Shown here: positions 28,701 to 36,132 of the stretch, in pieces
How the letters are laid out: each line of letters opens with the position of its first letter
How positions within the stretch are numbered: position 1 is the stretch's first letter
Source of the DNA: an uncultured Faecalicatena sp.
GTDB lineage: Bacteria > Bacillota > Clostridia > Lachnospirales > Lachnospiraceae
Assembly: GCA_948468385.1 (NCBI GenBank)
Contig: CAOKHZ010000012.1
Location: forward strand, 58,606-122,605
DNA: 64,000 nt
Direction of reading: 5' to 3'
Notes under the pieces: generated by a model
The model's input: the letters and a program-made list of their open reading frames with translations, nothing else
What the model was told of the DNA's origin: nothing
Database searches by the model: none
Translations under genes and position numbers: made by a program

Positions 28701-29267
28701 ATCAACGTGATGGTATTTGACACCGAGGTTTACTCCAATACCGGCGGACAGTCCTCCAAGGCGACTAAGACCGGCGCGACCGCACAGTTCGCTGCAGGCG
28801 GAAAAGAGACGAAGAAGAAAGACCTGGCGAGCATTGCGATGAGCTACGGTTATGTATACGTGGCACAGATTGCCATGGGTGCTGACTTCAACCAGACCGT
28901 GAAGGCATTGGCAGAGGCCGAGGCTTATCCGGGACCGTCGTTGATTATCGCGTACGCTCCGTGTATCAACCATGGCATCAAGAAGGGCATGAGCAAGGCC
29001 ATGACGGAGGAGCAGTTGGCGGTAGAGTGTGGTTACTGGAACAACTTCCGCTACAATCCGGCGGCGGAAGGCAACAAGTTCACGCTTGACAGCAAAGAGC
29101 CGAAGATGGAAGGCTATCAGGAGTTCTTGGACGGCGAGGTACGTTACAACGCGCTGAAGAGGGCAAATCCGGAGAAGGCCGAGAGATTGTTTGCTCAGAA
29201 CGAGAAGGAAGCGGCCGAGAGGTACAGCTACCTGAAGAAGCTGATTGCGCTGTACGGGGAAGAGTAA
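25725..29267 (+). CDS. nifJ: Pyruvate:ferredoxin (flavodoxin) oxidoreductase
   Basis: This is the single-chain PFOR that oxidises pyruvate to acetyl-CoA and CO2, reducing ferredoxin, the central fermentative step of clostridia. From the N-terminus: pyruvate-binding domain with AIYPITPSS and QTGAAML, the gamma domain, a 2x[4Fe-4S] ferredoxin domain (CIQCNRCAYVCP from 694 and CTGCGSCANVCP from 748), then the thiamine-diphosphate domain with the proximal cluster CAGCGE from 819 and GDGWAYDIG near 972. ATG 25725 is chosen because AGGAGG (25711-25716) lies 8 bases upstream; 1180 aa is normal. It is monocistronic, between two terminators, with codon use suggesting high expression. Confidence 0.97.
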   Translation: MARKMKTMDGNQAAAHVSYAYTEVAAIYPITPSSVMPEHVDEWATEGRENIFGQTVQVTEMQSEAGAAGAVHGSLSAGALTTTFTASQGLLLMIPNLYKVAGEQLPGVFNVSARALASHALSIFGDHSDVYACRQTGAAMLCESSVQEVMDLTAVAHCAALEGKLPFINFFDGFRTSHEIQKIETWDYEDLKDLVNMDAIDEFRAHALNPNHPCQRGSAQNPDIFFQAREACNPYYDAMPAIVQKYMDKVNAKIGTDYKLFNYYGAEDAESVIVAMGSACDTIEETIDYMMASGAKVGVVKVRLYRPFCAQALIDAIPDTVKQINVLDRTKEPGAIGEPLYLDVVAALKGSKFDAVPVNSGRYGLGSKDTTPAQIVAVFDNKEKKTFTIGIEDDVTNLSLKTGAALVTTPEGTINCKFWGLGADGTVGANKNSIKIIGDNTDMYAQAYFDYDSKKSGGVTMSHLRFGKKPIKSTYLIHRANFVACHNPSYIDKYNMVQELVDGGTFLLNCPWDMEGLEAHLPGQVKAYIANHGIKFYTIDGIKIGKEIGLGGRINTVLQSAFFKLAAIIPEEEAIELMKTAAKNTYGRKGDKIVQMNYDAIDAGAKQVVEVAVPESWKNAADEGLTTPHVEEGGRKDVVDFVKNIQAKVNAQEGNTLPVSAFVDYADGSTPSGSSAYEKRGIAVDIPVWKPENCIQCNRCAYVCPHAVIRPVALTEEEAAKVPEGQATLPMTGMPDMKFAITVSALDCTGCGSCANVCPGKKGEKALVMGNLAENMGAQKGFDFGKEIPVKPEVVAKFKEATVKGSQFKQPLLEFSGACAGCGETPYAKLITQLFGDRMYIANATGCSSIWGNSSPSTPYTVTPDGKGPAWSNSLFEDNAEFGYGMLLAQNTIRERLKAKVEKLAESGDNEDVKAAAKEYIDTYGCGATNGTATDKLVAALEACGCGCPERAELLKMKDFLAKKSQWVFGGDGWAYDIGFGGVDHVLASGKDINVMVFDTEVYSNTGGQSSKATKTGATAQFAAGGKETKKKDLASIAMSYGYVYVAQIAMGADFNQTVKALAEAEAYPGPSLIIAYAPCINHGIKKGMSKAMTEEQLAVECGYWNNFRYNPAAEGNKFTLDSKEPKMEGYQEFLDGEVRYNALKRANPEKAERLFAQNEKEAAERYSYLKKLIALYGEE

Positions 29268-29335
29268 AAAGGATATGGGTCGCGCCACGTTGGCGTGGAG
29301 GTGACTTGTGATTAAAAGATAGGTTAGGACAAAAG

Positions 29336-29384
29336 AACCGCTGTGAGGTAGAATGTAAATGACATTGCTTCACGGCGGTTTTTT
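29336..29384 (+). terminator. Intrinsic terminator of PFOR
   Basis: Outer arms 29336-29346 and 29370-29380 pair with one G-U, an inner AATGT/ACATT stem extends the hairpin, and TTTTTT follows. The rest of the 29268-29660 gap holds the nadB control region; 29385-29505 shows nothing I recognise. Confidence 0.85.
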
Positions 29385-29505
29385 CTTGTGTATAGGAGGT
29401 GACGGTGGTGCATCGGCTGGATTTATGTTCATCCTCCCGTCCAATCAGTGTAATAATTGGCCAGGGTGTAAACGGTAACGCGTGTCAATGAAGATTCAAA
29501 ATTGC

Positions 29506-29547
29506 CATGTCAGGTGTCTTGACATCTGACATGCCTGGTGTTATACT
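29506..29547 (+). promoter_or_regulatory. nadB operon promoter inside a NiaR-like operator
   Basis: A 13-bp-arm inverted repeat (29506-29518 and 29521-29533, one mismatch) reads CATGTCAGGTGTC, TT, GACATCTGACATG. Its centre supplies TTGACA (29519-29524), which with a 17-base spacer and TATACT (29542-29547, TG two bases upstream) makes a near-consensus promoter. Sites with TGTC/GACA symmetry are bound by the nicotinate-responsive repressor NiaR in Firmicutes, and a niaR gene lies in this operon. A bound repressor would block the -35 box. Confidence 0.8.
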
Positions 29548-29589
29548 GGCAAAGTGCAAAGAAGAGGGCGCGTTGAAACGAAGTGCTAC

Positions 29590-29607
29590 ATTTGACACAA
29601 GCGTCAA
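29590..29607 (+). promoter_or_regulatory. Second inverted repeat in the nadB leader
   Basis: TTTGAC and GTCAAA, 6 bases apart, lie about 40 bases downstream of the -10 box. It shares the TGAC/GTCA core with the main operator and may be an auxiliary NiaR site, though the spacing differs. Confidence 0.4.
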
Positions 29608-29660
29608 AGTACCTTTGAGGTTTTCATCATGATATGCGGGGCGGAAGCGAGGAGAATGAC

Positions 29661-30956
29661 ATGGATTTGATGGGGATGGATGAGTTTTATGACGTCGTGG
29701 TAGTTGGAACGGGCGTGGCCGGTCTGTATTGTGCCTTGAGCCTTCCAACGCGTTACCGCGTGTTGTTGTTGTCCAAGGAAAAGGCGGATGAGAGCGATTC
29801 GTTTTTGGCACAAGGCGGGATATGCATGCAGAGGGGTGAGGACGATTATCGTCCCTATTTTGATGACACGATGCGCGCAGGACATTATGAAAATGACCGG
29901 GAGGCGGTGGATTTGATGATTCGCTCGTCCAACATGGTTGTCCGTGATTTAGTACGTCAGGGTGTGCGGTTTGACCGGGACGAGGCCGGGCGGTTGTGCT
30001 TTACGAGGGAGGGCGCGCATTCGAGGGCGCGTATCTTGTTCCACGAGGACGTGACCGGCCGTGAGATTGCCCAGACGCTATTGAACGCGGCACGTCGGCA
30101 CCCGAACATCGAGCTTAGGGAAAAGACGACGTTGCTGGATTTCTTTCAAGACGCGGATGCCTGCGGGGGAGTCGTCGCGTCAGTAGGGGATGAAGAGCCA
30201 CGCGTGATTGGGGCGGGGGCGGTCGTGCTGGCCTGCGGCGGCATTGGTGGATTGTACGAGCATTCGACCAATTTTCCACACATAACCGGCGATGCCATTG
30301 CCATGGCGTTGCGTCACGGCGTGGCTTGCGAGCATTTGGATTATGTGCAGATTCACCCGACCACGCTTTATTCCGACAAGCCAGGACGACGGTTCCTCAT
30401 TTCAGAATCGGTGCGTGGGGAAGGGGCCGTGCTACTGGACAAAGACGGACAACGTTTTACTGACGAGTTGCAGCCGAGGGATGTGGTTAGCGCGGCCATT
30501 AGAAAGCAGATGGAAAAGGACAAGGCGGCACATGTGTGGGAAGACATGCGGCCTTTGGGCGCGACCGTTCTGCATCAGCATTTCCCGAACATATGCCGTC
30601 GCTGCGAAGAGGCGGGGTACGACCCGCTTTGCGAGCCTGTCCCGGTGGTCCCGGCGCAACATTATTTCATGGGGGGAATCAAGGTTGATTTGAGCGGTCG
30701 TACGAATTTGCCACGGTTGTATGCTTGCGGCGAGACGTGCTGCAACGGTGTGCATGGGCGAAACCGTCTGGCAAGCAACTCGCTTTTGGAATCACTCGTG
30801 TTCGCCCAGCGTGCCGCCGACGACATCATATTTGCGAAGCCATCTACATATAAGGGAAATAAGCCGGATTTGGCGCCGTACCGGGAGCGGGAGCCTTTGT
30901 TCGCGGCGTATCACGAAGAGGTGCGAAAGGCCATGGGGGGTATTGTTGATTATTAA
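29661..30956 (+). CDS. nadB: L-aspartate oxidase
   Basis: NadB is the FAD enzyme that oxidises L-aspartate to iminoaspartate, the first step of de novo NAD synthesis. The FAD-binding GTGVAG starts at residue 16, SFLAQGGI follows near 50, and the active-site region includes HSRARIL, YVQIHPTTLY and RFLISESVRGEGA, with ACGETCCNGVHGRNRLASNSLLE near the end. At 431 aa it is shorter than the 530-aa E. coli protein and lacks much of the C-terminal helical domain, as some clostridial NadB do. The start follows GCGAGGAG (29647-29654). Confidence 0.92.
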   Translation: MDLMGMDEFYDVVVVGTGVAGLYCALSLPTRYRVLLLSKEKADESDSFLAQGGICMQRGEDDYRPYFDDTMRAGHYENDREAVDLMIRSSNMVVRDLVRQGVRFDRDEAGRLCFTREGAHSRARILFHEDVTGREIAQTLLNAARRHPNIELREKTTLLDFFQDADACGGVVASVGDEEPRVIGAGAVVLACGGIGGLYEHSTNFPHITGDAIAMALRHGVACEHLDYVQIHPTTLYSDKPGRRFLISESVRGEGAVLLDKDGQRFTDELQPRDVVSAAIRKQMEKDKAAHVWEDMRPLGATVLHQHFPNICRRCEEAGYDPLCEPVPVVPAQHYFMGGIKVDLSGRTNLPRLYACGETCCNGVHGRNRLASNSLLESLVFAQRAADDIIFAKPSTYKGNKPDLAPYREREPLFAAYHEEVRKAMGGIVDY

Positions 30957-31034
30957 TAATGGGATTGAATAATCATTTTTGTGGGCAGCGCCAAATTGTT
31001 TTGAATGAGAAATCTATTTTCAGGAGGAAGAGTC

Positions 31035-31904
31035 ATGAATGAAATTATGCGTCTTTTGAACGTGGATCCGTTAATTTTGCAGGCATTGCGGGAGGACATG
31101 CCCGGCGAGGACGTCTCGACCAACGCGGTAATGCCAATCGCTCGTCCTGGAATGGTGGACTTGATTGCCAAGCAGGACGGCATCATTGCCGGGGTGGACG
31201 TGTTCGCGAGGGTCTTTACGCTGCTTGATTCGGCCACGGAGGTCGAGCGACTATGTAAGGACGGCGACGTCGTGGAGCCGGGGCAGAAGCTGGCCGTCGT
31301 GCGGGGCGACATCCGCGTGCTCTTGTCCGGTGAACGGGTCGCCCTCAACTATTTGCAGCGCATGAGCGGCATCGCCACGTATACTCGTGAGACGGTCAAG
31401 CTGCTTGAGGGTAGCGGCATTACTTTGTTGGATACCCGTAAGACGAGCCCGAACAATCGTGTTTTTGAGAAATACGCGGTGCGCGTGGGCGGCGGCGCGA
31501 ACCATCGGGATAACCTTTCGGACGGGGTACTTTTGAAGGACAATCACATCGGTGCGGCAGGCGGTGTCGCAAATGCCGTCAGGATGGCGAAGGCATACGC
31601 GTCTTTCGTGCGTAAAATCGAGGTCGAAGTCGAAACATTGGAGCAGGTGCATGAAGCCGTGGAAGCGGGGGCGGACATCATCATGTTGGACAACATGGGC
31701 GACGAGGATATGAAAGCGGCGGTCAAGTGGATTGCCGGGCGCGCCAAGACGGAGTGTTCGGGTAACGTCACGCGCGAGAATATTTTGCGGCTGCGGGAGA
31801 TTGGCGTGGATTACGTCTCTAGCGGGGCACTGACCCATTCGGCTCCCATCCTGGACATTTCCATGAAACATTTGCGTCCCATGGACGGGGAGGTGGTCTC
31901 GTGA
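31035..31904 (+). CDS. nadC: Nicotinate-nucleotide pyrophosphorylase (carboxylating)
   Basis: NadC converts quinolinate and PRPP to nicotinate mononucleotide. Typical features are EDMPGEDVSTNA near the start, ERVALNYLQRMSGIAT, LDTRKTSPNNR with phosphate-binding residues, GGGANHRDNLSDGVLLKDNH and EVEVETLEQ. 289 aa is standard. The start at 31035 follows AGGAGGAAG. The last codons overlap the niaR start (GTGA), so the repressor is translationally coupled to it. Confidence 0.95.
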   Translation: MNEIMRLLNVDPLILQALREDMPGEDVSTNAVMPIARPGMVDLIAKQDGIIAGVDVFARVFTLLDSATEVERLCKDGDVVEPGQKLAVVRGDIRVLLSGERVALNYLQRMSGIATYTRETVKLLEGSGITLLDTRKTSPNNRVFEKYAVRVGGGANHRDNLSDGVLLKDNHIGAAGGVANAVRMAKAYASFVRKIEVEVETLEQVHEAVEAGADIIMLDNMGDEDMKAAVKWIAGRAKTECSGNVTRENILRLREIGVDYVSSGALTHSAPILDISMKHLRPMDGEVVS

Positions 31905-32446
31905 CGGCGGTGGAGCGGCGTGAGGAAATTTACCACACGTTGTGTGCCGCCAAAAGGGCGGTGCCCGCACGGGAACTTGCGGCACGGTGCGGGGTCAGCC
32001 GGCAGGTCATCGTGCAGGACATGGCGGTCATTCGCGCGTCGCATCCGAACATTGTCTCCACGAATTATGGATATGTGCTGCAACAAGCGGAATCAGGGCC
32101 CTTGCGGGAGTTCAAGGTATGCCATCTGCCGGAGCGGACCGAGGAAGAATTGAACTTGATCGTGGATTATGGCGGCCACGTTAAGAATATCAGCATCTGT
32201 CATCGCGTGTACGGGCGCATCACGGCCGAGATGGACGTTTATTCACGCCAGGACGTGAGGGAATTCCTTCAGGCAATTCAGGGTGGCACGTCGACGGAGC
32301 TTTCCACCGCGACGGGCGGCTATCACTACCATTTGGTCGAGGCGGCCACAAAGGAGCGGTTGGACTTAATCGGGGACGCATTGCAGGAAGCGGGATTTCT
32401 CGCCCCCTTGCAACCGTGGGAGAAGCCGGAGCAGACGGATGGGTGA
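31901..32446 (+). CDS. niaR: NiaR-type transcriptional repressor (HTH plus 3H domain)
   Basis: This is the nicotinic-acid-responsive repressor of NAD synthesis genes. An N-terminal winged helix-turn-helix (about 5-60, with ARELAARCGVSRQVIVQDMAVIRA as its core region) is followed by a 3H domain whose three histidine-containing stretches are visible near GGHVKN, ICHRVYG and GYHYHLVEA. It starts with GTG 31901 overlapping the nadC stop. It probably binds the palindrome at 29506-29533, making the operon self-limiting when nicotinate is plentiful. Confidence 0.9.
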   Translation: MTAVERREEIYHTLCAAKRAVPARELAARCGVSRQVIVQDMAVIRASHPNIVSTNYGYVLQQAESGPLREFKVCHLPERTEEELNLIVDYGGHVKNISICHRVYGRITAEMDVYSRQDVREFLQAIQGGTSTELSTATGGYHYHLVEAATKERLDLIGDALQEAGFLAPLQPWEKPEQTDG

Positions 32447-32559
32447 AATGTCGCCGAAGCGGTTTGACGGCAGGTGCGCGGAGTCGTTGTTGTCAGCAGG
32501 CTGACCCGCGTAGCACCGAAGCGTTCTCAAAATGATAGGATTACAAGAGGGGATACGAT

Positions 32560-33480
32560 ATGATGACGGTTCATGAGATTCAAAACGAGATATTGCGCAT
32601 GAAGCGCGAGAAGGACGTGTGCATCCTTGCCCACGCCTACCAAAGCCAGGACGTGTTGGAGGTTGCCGACTACGTTGGTGATTCCTACGGCCTTAGCGAG
32701 CAGGCGGTGAAGGATGAGCGGCAAGGGATTATCATGTGCGGGGTACGTTTCATGGCAGAGACGTGTAAAATATTAAATCCGCATAAAACGGTGTGGTTGG
32801 CCAATCCGTTGGCCGGTTGCCCGATGGCGGAACAGCTTGACCTTGCCGCTTTGGAGGCGCTTAAGAAACAATATCCCGGATACGCGGTGGTCGCCTACAT
32901 CAACACGACTTCCGAGTTGAAAACGGCTTGCGACGTTTGCGTGACCTCGTCGAGCGCGGTGCAGATTTGCGCCAATTTGGAAAATGACAGCATTCTGTTC
33001 GTGCCGGATCCGAACTTGGGGCATTTCGTGGCGCGGCAACTTCCGCACAAGACGTTCGCGTTTTATGACGGCGGTTGCCCGAGGCACATGGCGGCGACGG
33101 CCGCCGACGTTAATAAGGCACGCGGGGCGCATCCGAAAGCCTTGTTACTCGCGCATCCGGAATGCCTGCCCGAGGTGACGAGCCAGGCAGATTACGTGGG
33201 TTCGACGACCGGCATCATGGCGTACGCGAAAAAATCAAACGCAAGGCAGTTCATCATTGCCACGGAGAACAGCATCGTGGAGCATTTGTCCTTCGAATGC
33301 CCGGATAAACAGTTCTATCCCTTGTCGGTTGCCTTGTCTTGCATGGACATGCGCGTCTGCACGCTGATGGATGTTTATCATTGCCTGCAAGGCGACGGCG
33401 GGGAGGAGATGAGCTTGCCGGAAGGAATACAGGAAGGGGCGGCGCGCTGCCTGCGCCGCATGGTGGAACTGGGCGGCTGA
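32560..33480 (+). CDS. nadA: Quinolinate synthase
   Basis: NadA condenses iminoaspartate from NadB with dihydroxyacetone phosphate to give quinolinate, using an oxygen-sensitive [4Fe-4S] cluster. The protein has LAHAYQSQDVLEVADYVGDS, GVRFMAETCKIL, YINTTSELKTACDVCVTSSSA, LAHPECLPEV and a C-terminal ALSCMDM; cysteines in these contexts hold the cluster. 306 aa is normal for the short form. AGAGGGG precedes it. A 113-base gap separates it from niaR, without a clear terminator, so it is probably the last gene of the operon. Confidence 0.95.
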   Translation: MMTVHEIQNEILRMKREKDVCILAHAYQSQDVLEVADYVGDSYGLSEQAVKDERQGIIMCGVRFMAETCKILNPHKTVWLANPLAGCPMAEQLDLAALEALKKQYPGYAVVAYINTTSELKTACDVCVTSSSAVQICANLENDSILFVPDPNLGHFVARQLPHKTFAFYDGGCPRHMAATAADVNKARGAHPKALLLAHPECLPEVTSQADYVGSTTGIMAYAKKSNARQFIIATENSIVEHLSFECPDKQFYPLSVALSCMDMRVCTLMDVYHCLQGDGGEEMSLPEGIQEGAARCLRRMVELGG

Positions 33481-33531
33481 AAATAGTCCAACGGTTGTGA
33501 AGAGAAACGTTTAGAGGGCGGTGAGTTGTCA

Positions 33532-33756
33532 TCATGTGAAAAATGACATCAGGCCATGGGACAGCATCTGTCCTATGGTCTTTGCCATGGCTTTGACATC
33601 CCAATCAAATCCGTTCCGTCTCCATTCCTTCTGCAATTCCGCGAGTCCGCCAATCATGAGGAGGAAAATCCATCTCGTCTGTTCCTCGCTAAGCCCCAAT
33701 TCCATCCAGCGTGCGGCCGCCTGCTGCTGTGAGGGAATCAGTATTCTGGTAAATGC
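33532..33756 (-). pseudogene. C-terminal remnant of a TetR-like regulator
   Basis: Read on the minus strand, about 65 codons ending in a TGA near 33532 encode a helical stretch (LGLSEEQTRWIFLLMIGG, AELQKEWRRNGFDWD, AMAKTIGQML) that looks like the ligand-binding end of a TetR/AcrR-family regulator. No helix-turn-helix precedes it; sequence homologous to a different gene begins on the other strand near 33757. I infer a decayed regulator; the family call rests on general appearance and context. Confidence 0.5.
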
Positions 33757-34233
33757 GTCGGGGGAGGCATGGAGACGGCCATTCAGGCGGCAAAACGCGG
33801 CCACAAGGTGGATTTGTACGAAAAGAGCGATAAACTTGGTGGGGCGTTCATCGCGGCAGCGGCTCTTTCGTTCAAGGAAAAGGACAAGGAACTGTTGGAA
33901 TGGTATGCGCGGGAGCTTAAAAAGACCGATGTGAGCGTCCATATGAATACGGAAGTGACCGATTTAAACGGACTTGCGGCGGACGAAATTGTCATTGCAA
34001 CCGGCGCGAAATCACCGAGGCGGCTACAAATTCCGGGTGCGGAGAGGGCGATTGACGCGATATCTTACCTGATGAATCAGGAACAAGTAGGGCAGAAGGT
34101 GGCGGTGTACTTGGAGAGCAAGACGAAGGAAATCAAAGAGAAGAGCATCGTGTTGGAGACGAAGGACGGCGAAGTGGAAGTGGTGGTGGACAGCGTGATC
34201 TGGGGCGCGAATGACCTGGTGTTGAAATTTTGA
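33757..34233 (+). pseudogene. Internally deleted remnant of an NADH:flavin oxidoreductase (2-enoate reductase type)
   Basis: From about 33757 the + frame reads GGG-METAIQAAKRGHKV followed by EKSDKLGG and EIVIATGAKSPRRL, the FAD/NAD-binding C-terminal half of old-yellow-enzyme-type reductases such as 2-enoate reductase. The TIM-barrel half with FMN and the first cluster is missing. After VGQKVAVY the second GxGxxG nucleotide-binding region is skipped and the frame resumes at the last strands, so an internal deletion has also occurred. The open frame from ATG 33769 could give 154 residues, but no ribosome binding site was found. Confidence 0.7.
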
Positions 34234-34304
34234 CCGAAAGCAACTTAGTGAAAAGAACTTCCTTAAAGTAAAAAGGTATGAAATTGTGGAACTGATTTAC
34301 GAAG

Positions 34305-34326
34305 CGTGCGTCCGAAAGGGCGCACG
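34305..34326 (+). terminator. GNRA-loop hairpin between the remnant and the Uma2 gene
   Basis: CGTGCGTCC and GGGCGCACG (9 bp, one G-U) close a GAAA tetraloop; only a weak T-rich run follows (TCGTTTGT). It lies just past the 3' end of the minus-strand Uma2 gene and could terminate from either side. Confidence 0.4.
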
Positions 34327-34343
34327 TCGTTTGTCACATGATA

Positions 34344-34877
34344 TCACTTGATGTTCAGGAAAAATCCCTCATAAATTCCTACTGGCACGTCATCGCCAAA
34401 GGAATATTCTTCCATATTGTCATGTTCAAAGTCATATACCGTCACGATTCTTTTATCCGGGTCAACAATCCAATAATTACGAACGCCCGCCGCATGGTAC
34501 TTGAATAGTTTTTTATAGCAATCCATCTTTCGGCTGCTTGGCGAGACAATCTCAATAATCCAATCTGGTGCGCCGACACAGCCCTTGTCATTCAGTTTGC
34601 TTGAATCGCAAATAACGCTGATGTCCGGCTCGACGTAAGTTTTATCATCCGCATTTAGGAACACGGCGAATGGAGCTAAATATATCTTGCAGCCGCCATT
34701 TTTGGAATCAATATAATCGGCTATTTTTCGTGATAATGAAAAAAGGATATCTTGGTGCTTCCTGCTTGGCGGAGCCATATAATAAATATTGCCATCCATT
34801 AGTTCGGCGCGTTCGCCGTCTGGTAACGCGTAAATATCCTCTAGCATATAAGTTTGTTCTTGCTTCAGTGTGTTCAT
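34344..34877 (-). CDS. Uma2 family (DUF820) PD-(D/E)XK nuclease-like protein
   Basis: The 177-aa protein belongs to the Uma2/DUF820 family, a restriction-endonuclease fold of unknown role. It shows LPDGERAELMDG near the start, YVEPDISVICD with the metal-binding Asp and APDWIIEIVSPSSR with the catalytic Glu, then YWIVDPDKR. The strongest start is 34877, because AGGAGG lies 7 bases upstream on the minus strand; a longer reading to 34928 would begin inside the promoter. It is a single-gene unit. Families of this kind are numerous and scattered in some genomes. Confidence 0.88.
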   Translation of the reverse strand: MNTLKQEQTYMLEDIYALPDGERAELMDGNIYYMAPPSRKHQDILFSLSRKIADYIDSKNGGCKIYLAPFAVFLNADDKTYVEPDISVICDSSKLNDKGCVGAPDWIIEIVSPSSRKMDCYKKLFKYHAAGVRNYWIVDPDKRIVTVYDFEHDNMEEYSFGDDVPVGIYEGFFLNIK

Positions 34878-34899
34878 CGCATTACCTCCTGTTGAAGAT

Positions 34900-34928
34900 A
34901 TTATAATGTATCTGTTATGAAAATACAA
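34900..34928 (-). promoter_or_regulatory. Predicted sigma-A promoter of the Uma2 gene
   Basis: On the minus strand TTGTAT (34923-34928), a 17-base spacer and a perfect TATAAT (34900-34905) lie 23 bases before the chosen start codon. This argues against the longer reading that starts at 34928. Confidence 0.8.
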
Positions 34929-35180
34929 CGGTTACTTATCACGGAGTGGAGAAACAAGGAATCAAGCGTTGCAAGCTTGCTTGCATAACGCTAGATGAGG
35001 GAAGGAGAGACACCCGAAAAATGATAACCATAAATTATAGGTAATCCTCCATGCCTATTTCGATTTTCCGTTTTTTATGAAGAACGGATATACTTGTCCA
35101 TAATGGCAGACATGGTAAAATATTTTGTGTGACAGTTTTATAAGCGTAAGAAGAAATTTTTTACCAAGGAGGAAATCATT

Positions 35181-35308
35181 ATGGAAGAAAGAAAAATTTA
35201 TGGTTGGAGGAGGATGAACATGTTATCCGAAGAATCTATGAGACGGCTAAAGTATATGCACCTGATTATGACATGGAAAAGATGAAGAAGCATTTGGGTG
35301 AATTATGA
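35181..35308 (+). pseudogene. Small gene broken by a frameshift
   Basis: ATG 35181 follows AAGGAGG (35166-35172) with ideal spacing and starts MEERKIYGW. After about nine codons the frame goes out of register. A neighbouring frame then gives an unbroken, protein-like EEDEHVIRRIYETAKVYA, continuing to a TGA at 35306-35308 just before a terminator. Joining the frames needs a small indel near 35205-35212. The restored product would be about 42 aa, of unknown function. The rest of 34929-35180 shows no gene. Confidence 0.45.
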
Positions 35309-35328
35309 AATGGTAATCAGTTTGAAGA

Positions 35329-35363
35329 GAAGGTGAATCGAAAAGGATTCGCCTTCTTTTTTT
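35329..35363 (+). terminator. Intrinsic terminator after the broken small gene
   Basis: GAAGGTGAATC (35329-35339) pairs with GATTCGCCTTC (35346-35356) with one G-U, followed by seven T residues. Confidence 0.88.
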
Positions 35364-35442
35364 GGTTTTAAAAATGATGTGATAAAATATTTGGTATTGA
35401 TTTTTATTTTATGAAATATTTTTACGAAACGAGGAGGATGTT

Positions 35443-36132
35443 ATGGAAGAAAAACAGATTTACGGCTATATTCGCGTGTCGAGCCGTGATCAAAACGAGG
35501 CCAGGCAAGTGGCGGCATTATCCGCATGCGAAATTCCGAAGAAAAATCTTTTTATGGATAAGCGAAGCGGGAAAAATTTTGACCGTCCGGCATATAAGGC
35601 GTTGATGAAAAAACTGCAGCCCGGGGATTTGCTTATTGTCATGAGCATCGACCGGCTTGGCCGAAATTATGAGGAAATTTTGCGGCAATGGAGAATTATT
35701 ACAAAAGAAATCCATGCGGATATCCGGGTGCTGGACATGCCGCTTTTGGACACGAGCGTCCACCGTGATTTGACGGGAACGTTGATTTCGGATATCGTGC
35801 TTCAGCTTTTATCCTATGTCGCGCAGAATGAACGGGAAAATATCAGGCGGCGGCAAAGAGAGGGAATCGAGGCGGCGAAGTCAAGAGGCGTTCAATTTGG
35901 ACGAAGGCCAATGGCGGTGACGGAAGAATTTAACAAGCAGATGGAAATGTGGAGCCAAGGACAAATTTCTGCCCGGGGCGCGGCCAGAAATCTGGGCATT
36001 TCCCATCAGACATTCCTAAGAAGGGTAAAAAATAAATCCGCCTATATAGAACATATGGCGGGATGTTGTGAAAAGGATTCTAAAAACAAAAAGGCTGGTT
36101 CGCAAAGTGTACTTTTTGAACCAGACCAATAA
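35443..36132 (+). CDS. Small serine recombinase (resolvase/invertase family)
   Basis: The enzyme cuts and rejoins DNA at short specific sites through a Ser-DNA intermediate. The N-terminal catalytic domain has YIRVSSRDQN with the nucleophilic Ser at about 13 and SIDRLGRN with the two active-site arginines near 68-71. A long E-helix (LSYVAQNERENIRRRQREGI) and a C-terminal helix-turn-helix (SARGAARNLGISHQTFLRRV) follow. At 229 aa it is a Hin/Gin/Tn3-sized enzyme, slightly extended at the end. GAGGAGG precedes the ATG. Its last 12 codons overlap the left of two inverted 26-bp sites typical of invertases, so it most likely flips the adjacent promoter segment. If the segment is inverted, the frame still ends cleanly, changing the tail from PDQ to PTEKK. 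Confidence 0.92.
   Translation: MEEKQIYGYIRVSSRDQNEARQVAALSACEIPKKNLFMDKRSGKNFDRPAYKALMKKLQPGDLLIVMSIDRLGRNYEEILRQWRIITKEIHADIRVLDMPLLDTSVHRDLTGTLISDIVLQLLSYVAQNERENIRRRQREGIEAAKSRGVQFGRRPMAVTEEFNKQMEMWSQGQISARGAARNLGISHQTFLRRVKNKSAYIEHMAGCCEKDSKNKKAGSQSVLFEPDQ
36095..36123 (+). repeat. Left inverted recombination site
   Basis: The core 36097-36122 is a 26-base quasi-palindrome: a 12-base half (GGTTCGCAAAGT), central GT, then a 12-base half (ACTTTTTGAACC). Including outer bases, 27 of 29 positions match the reverse complement of the right site. It lies within the last codons of the recombinase gene. Confidence 0.85.

Noticed and set aside
25983-29288. Minus-strand frames of 316 and 376 codons opposite the PFOR gene
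   Set aside because: They fall entirely within nifJ, whose cluster and cofactor motifs are intact; the antisense products look random.
34344-34877. Transposase or restriction enzyme
   Set aside because: The motifs fit the Uma2/DUF820 family, which lacks transposon ends and partner methylases here.
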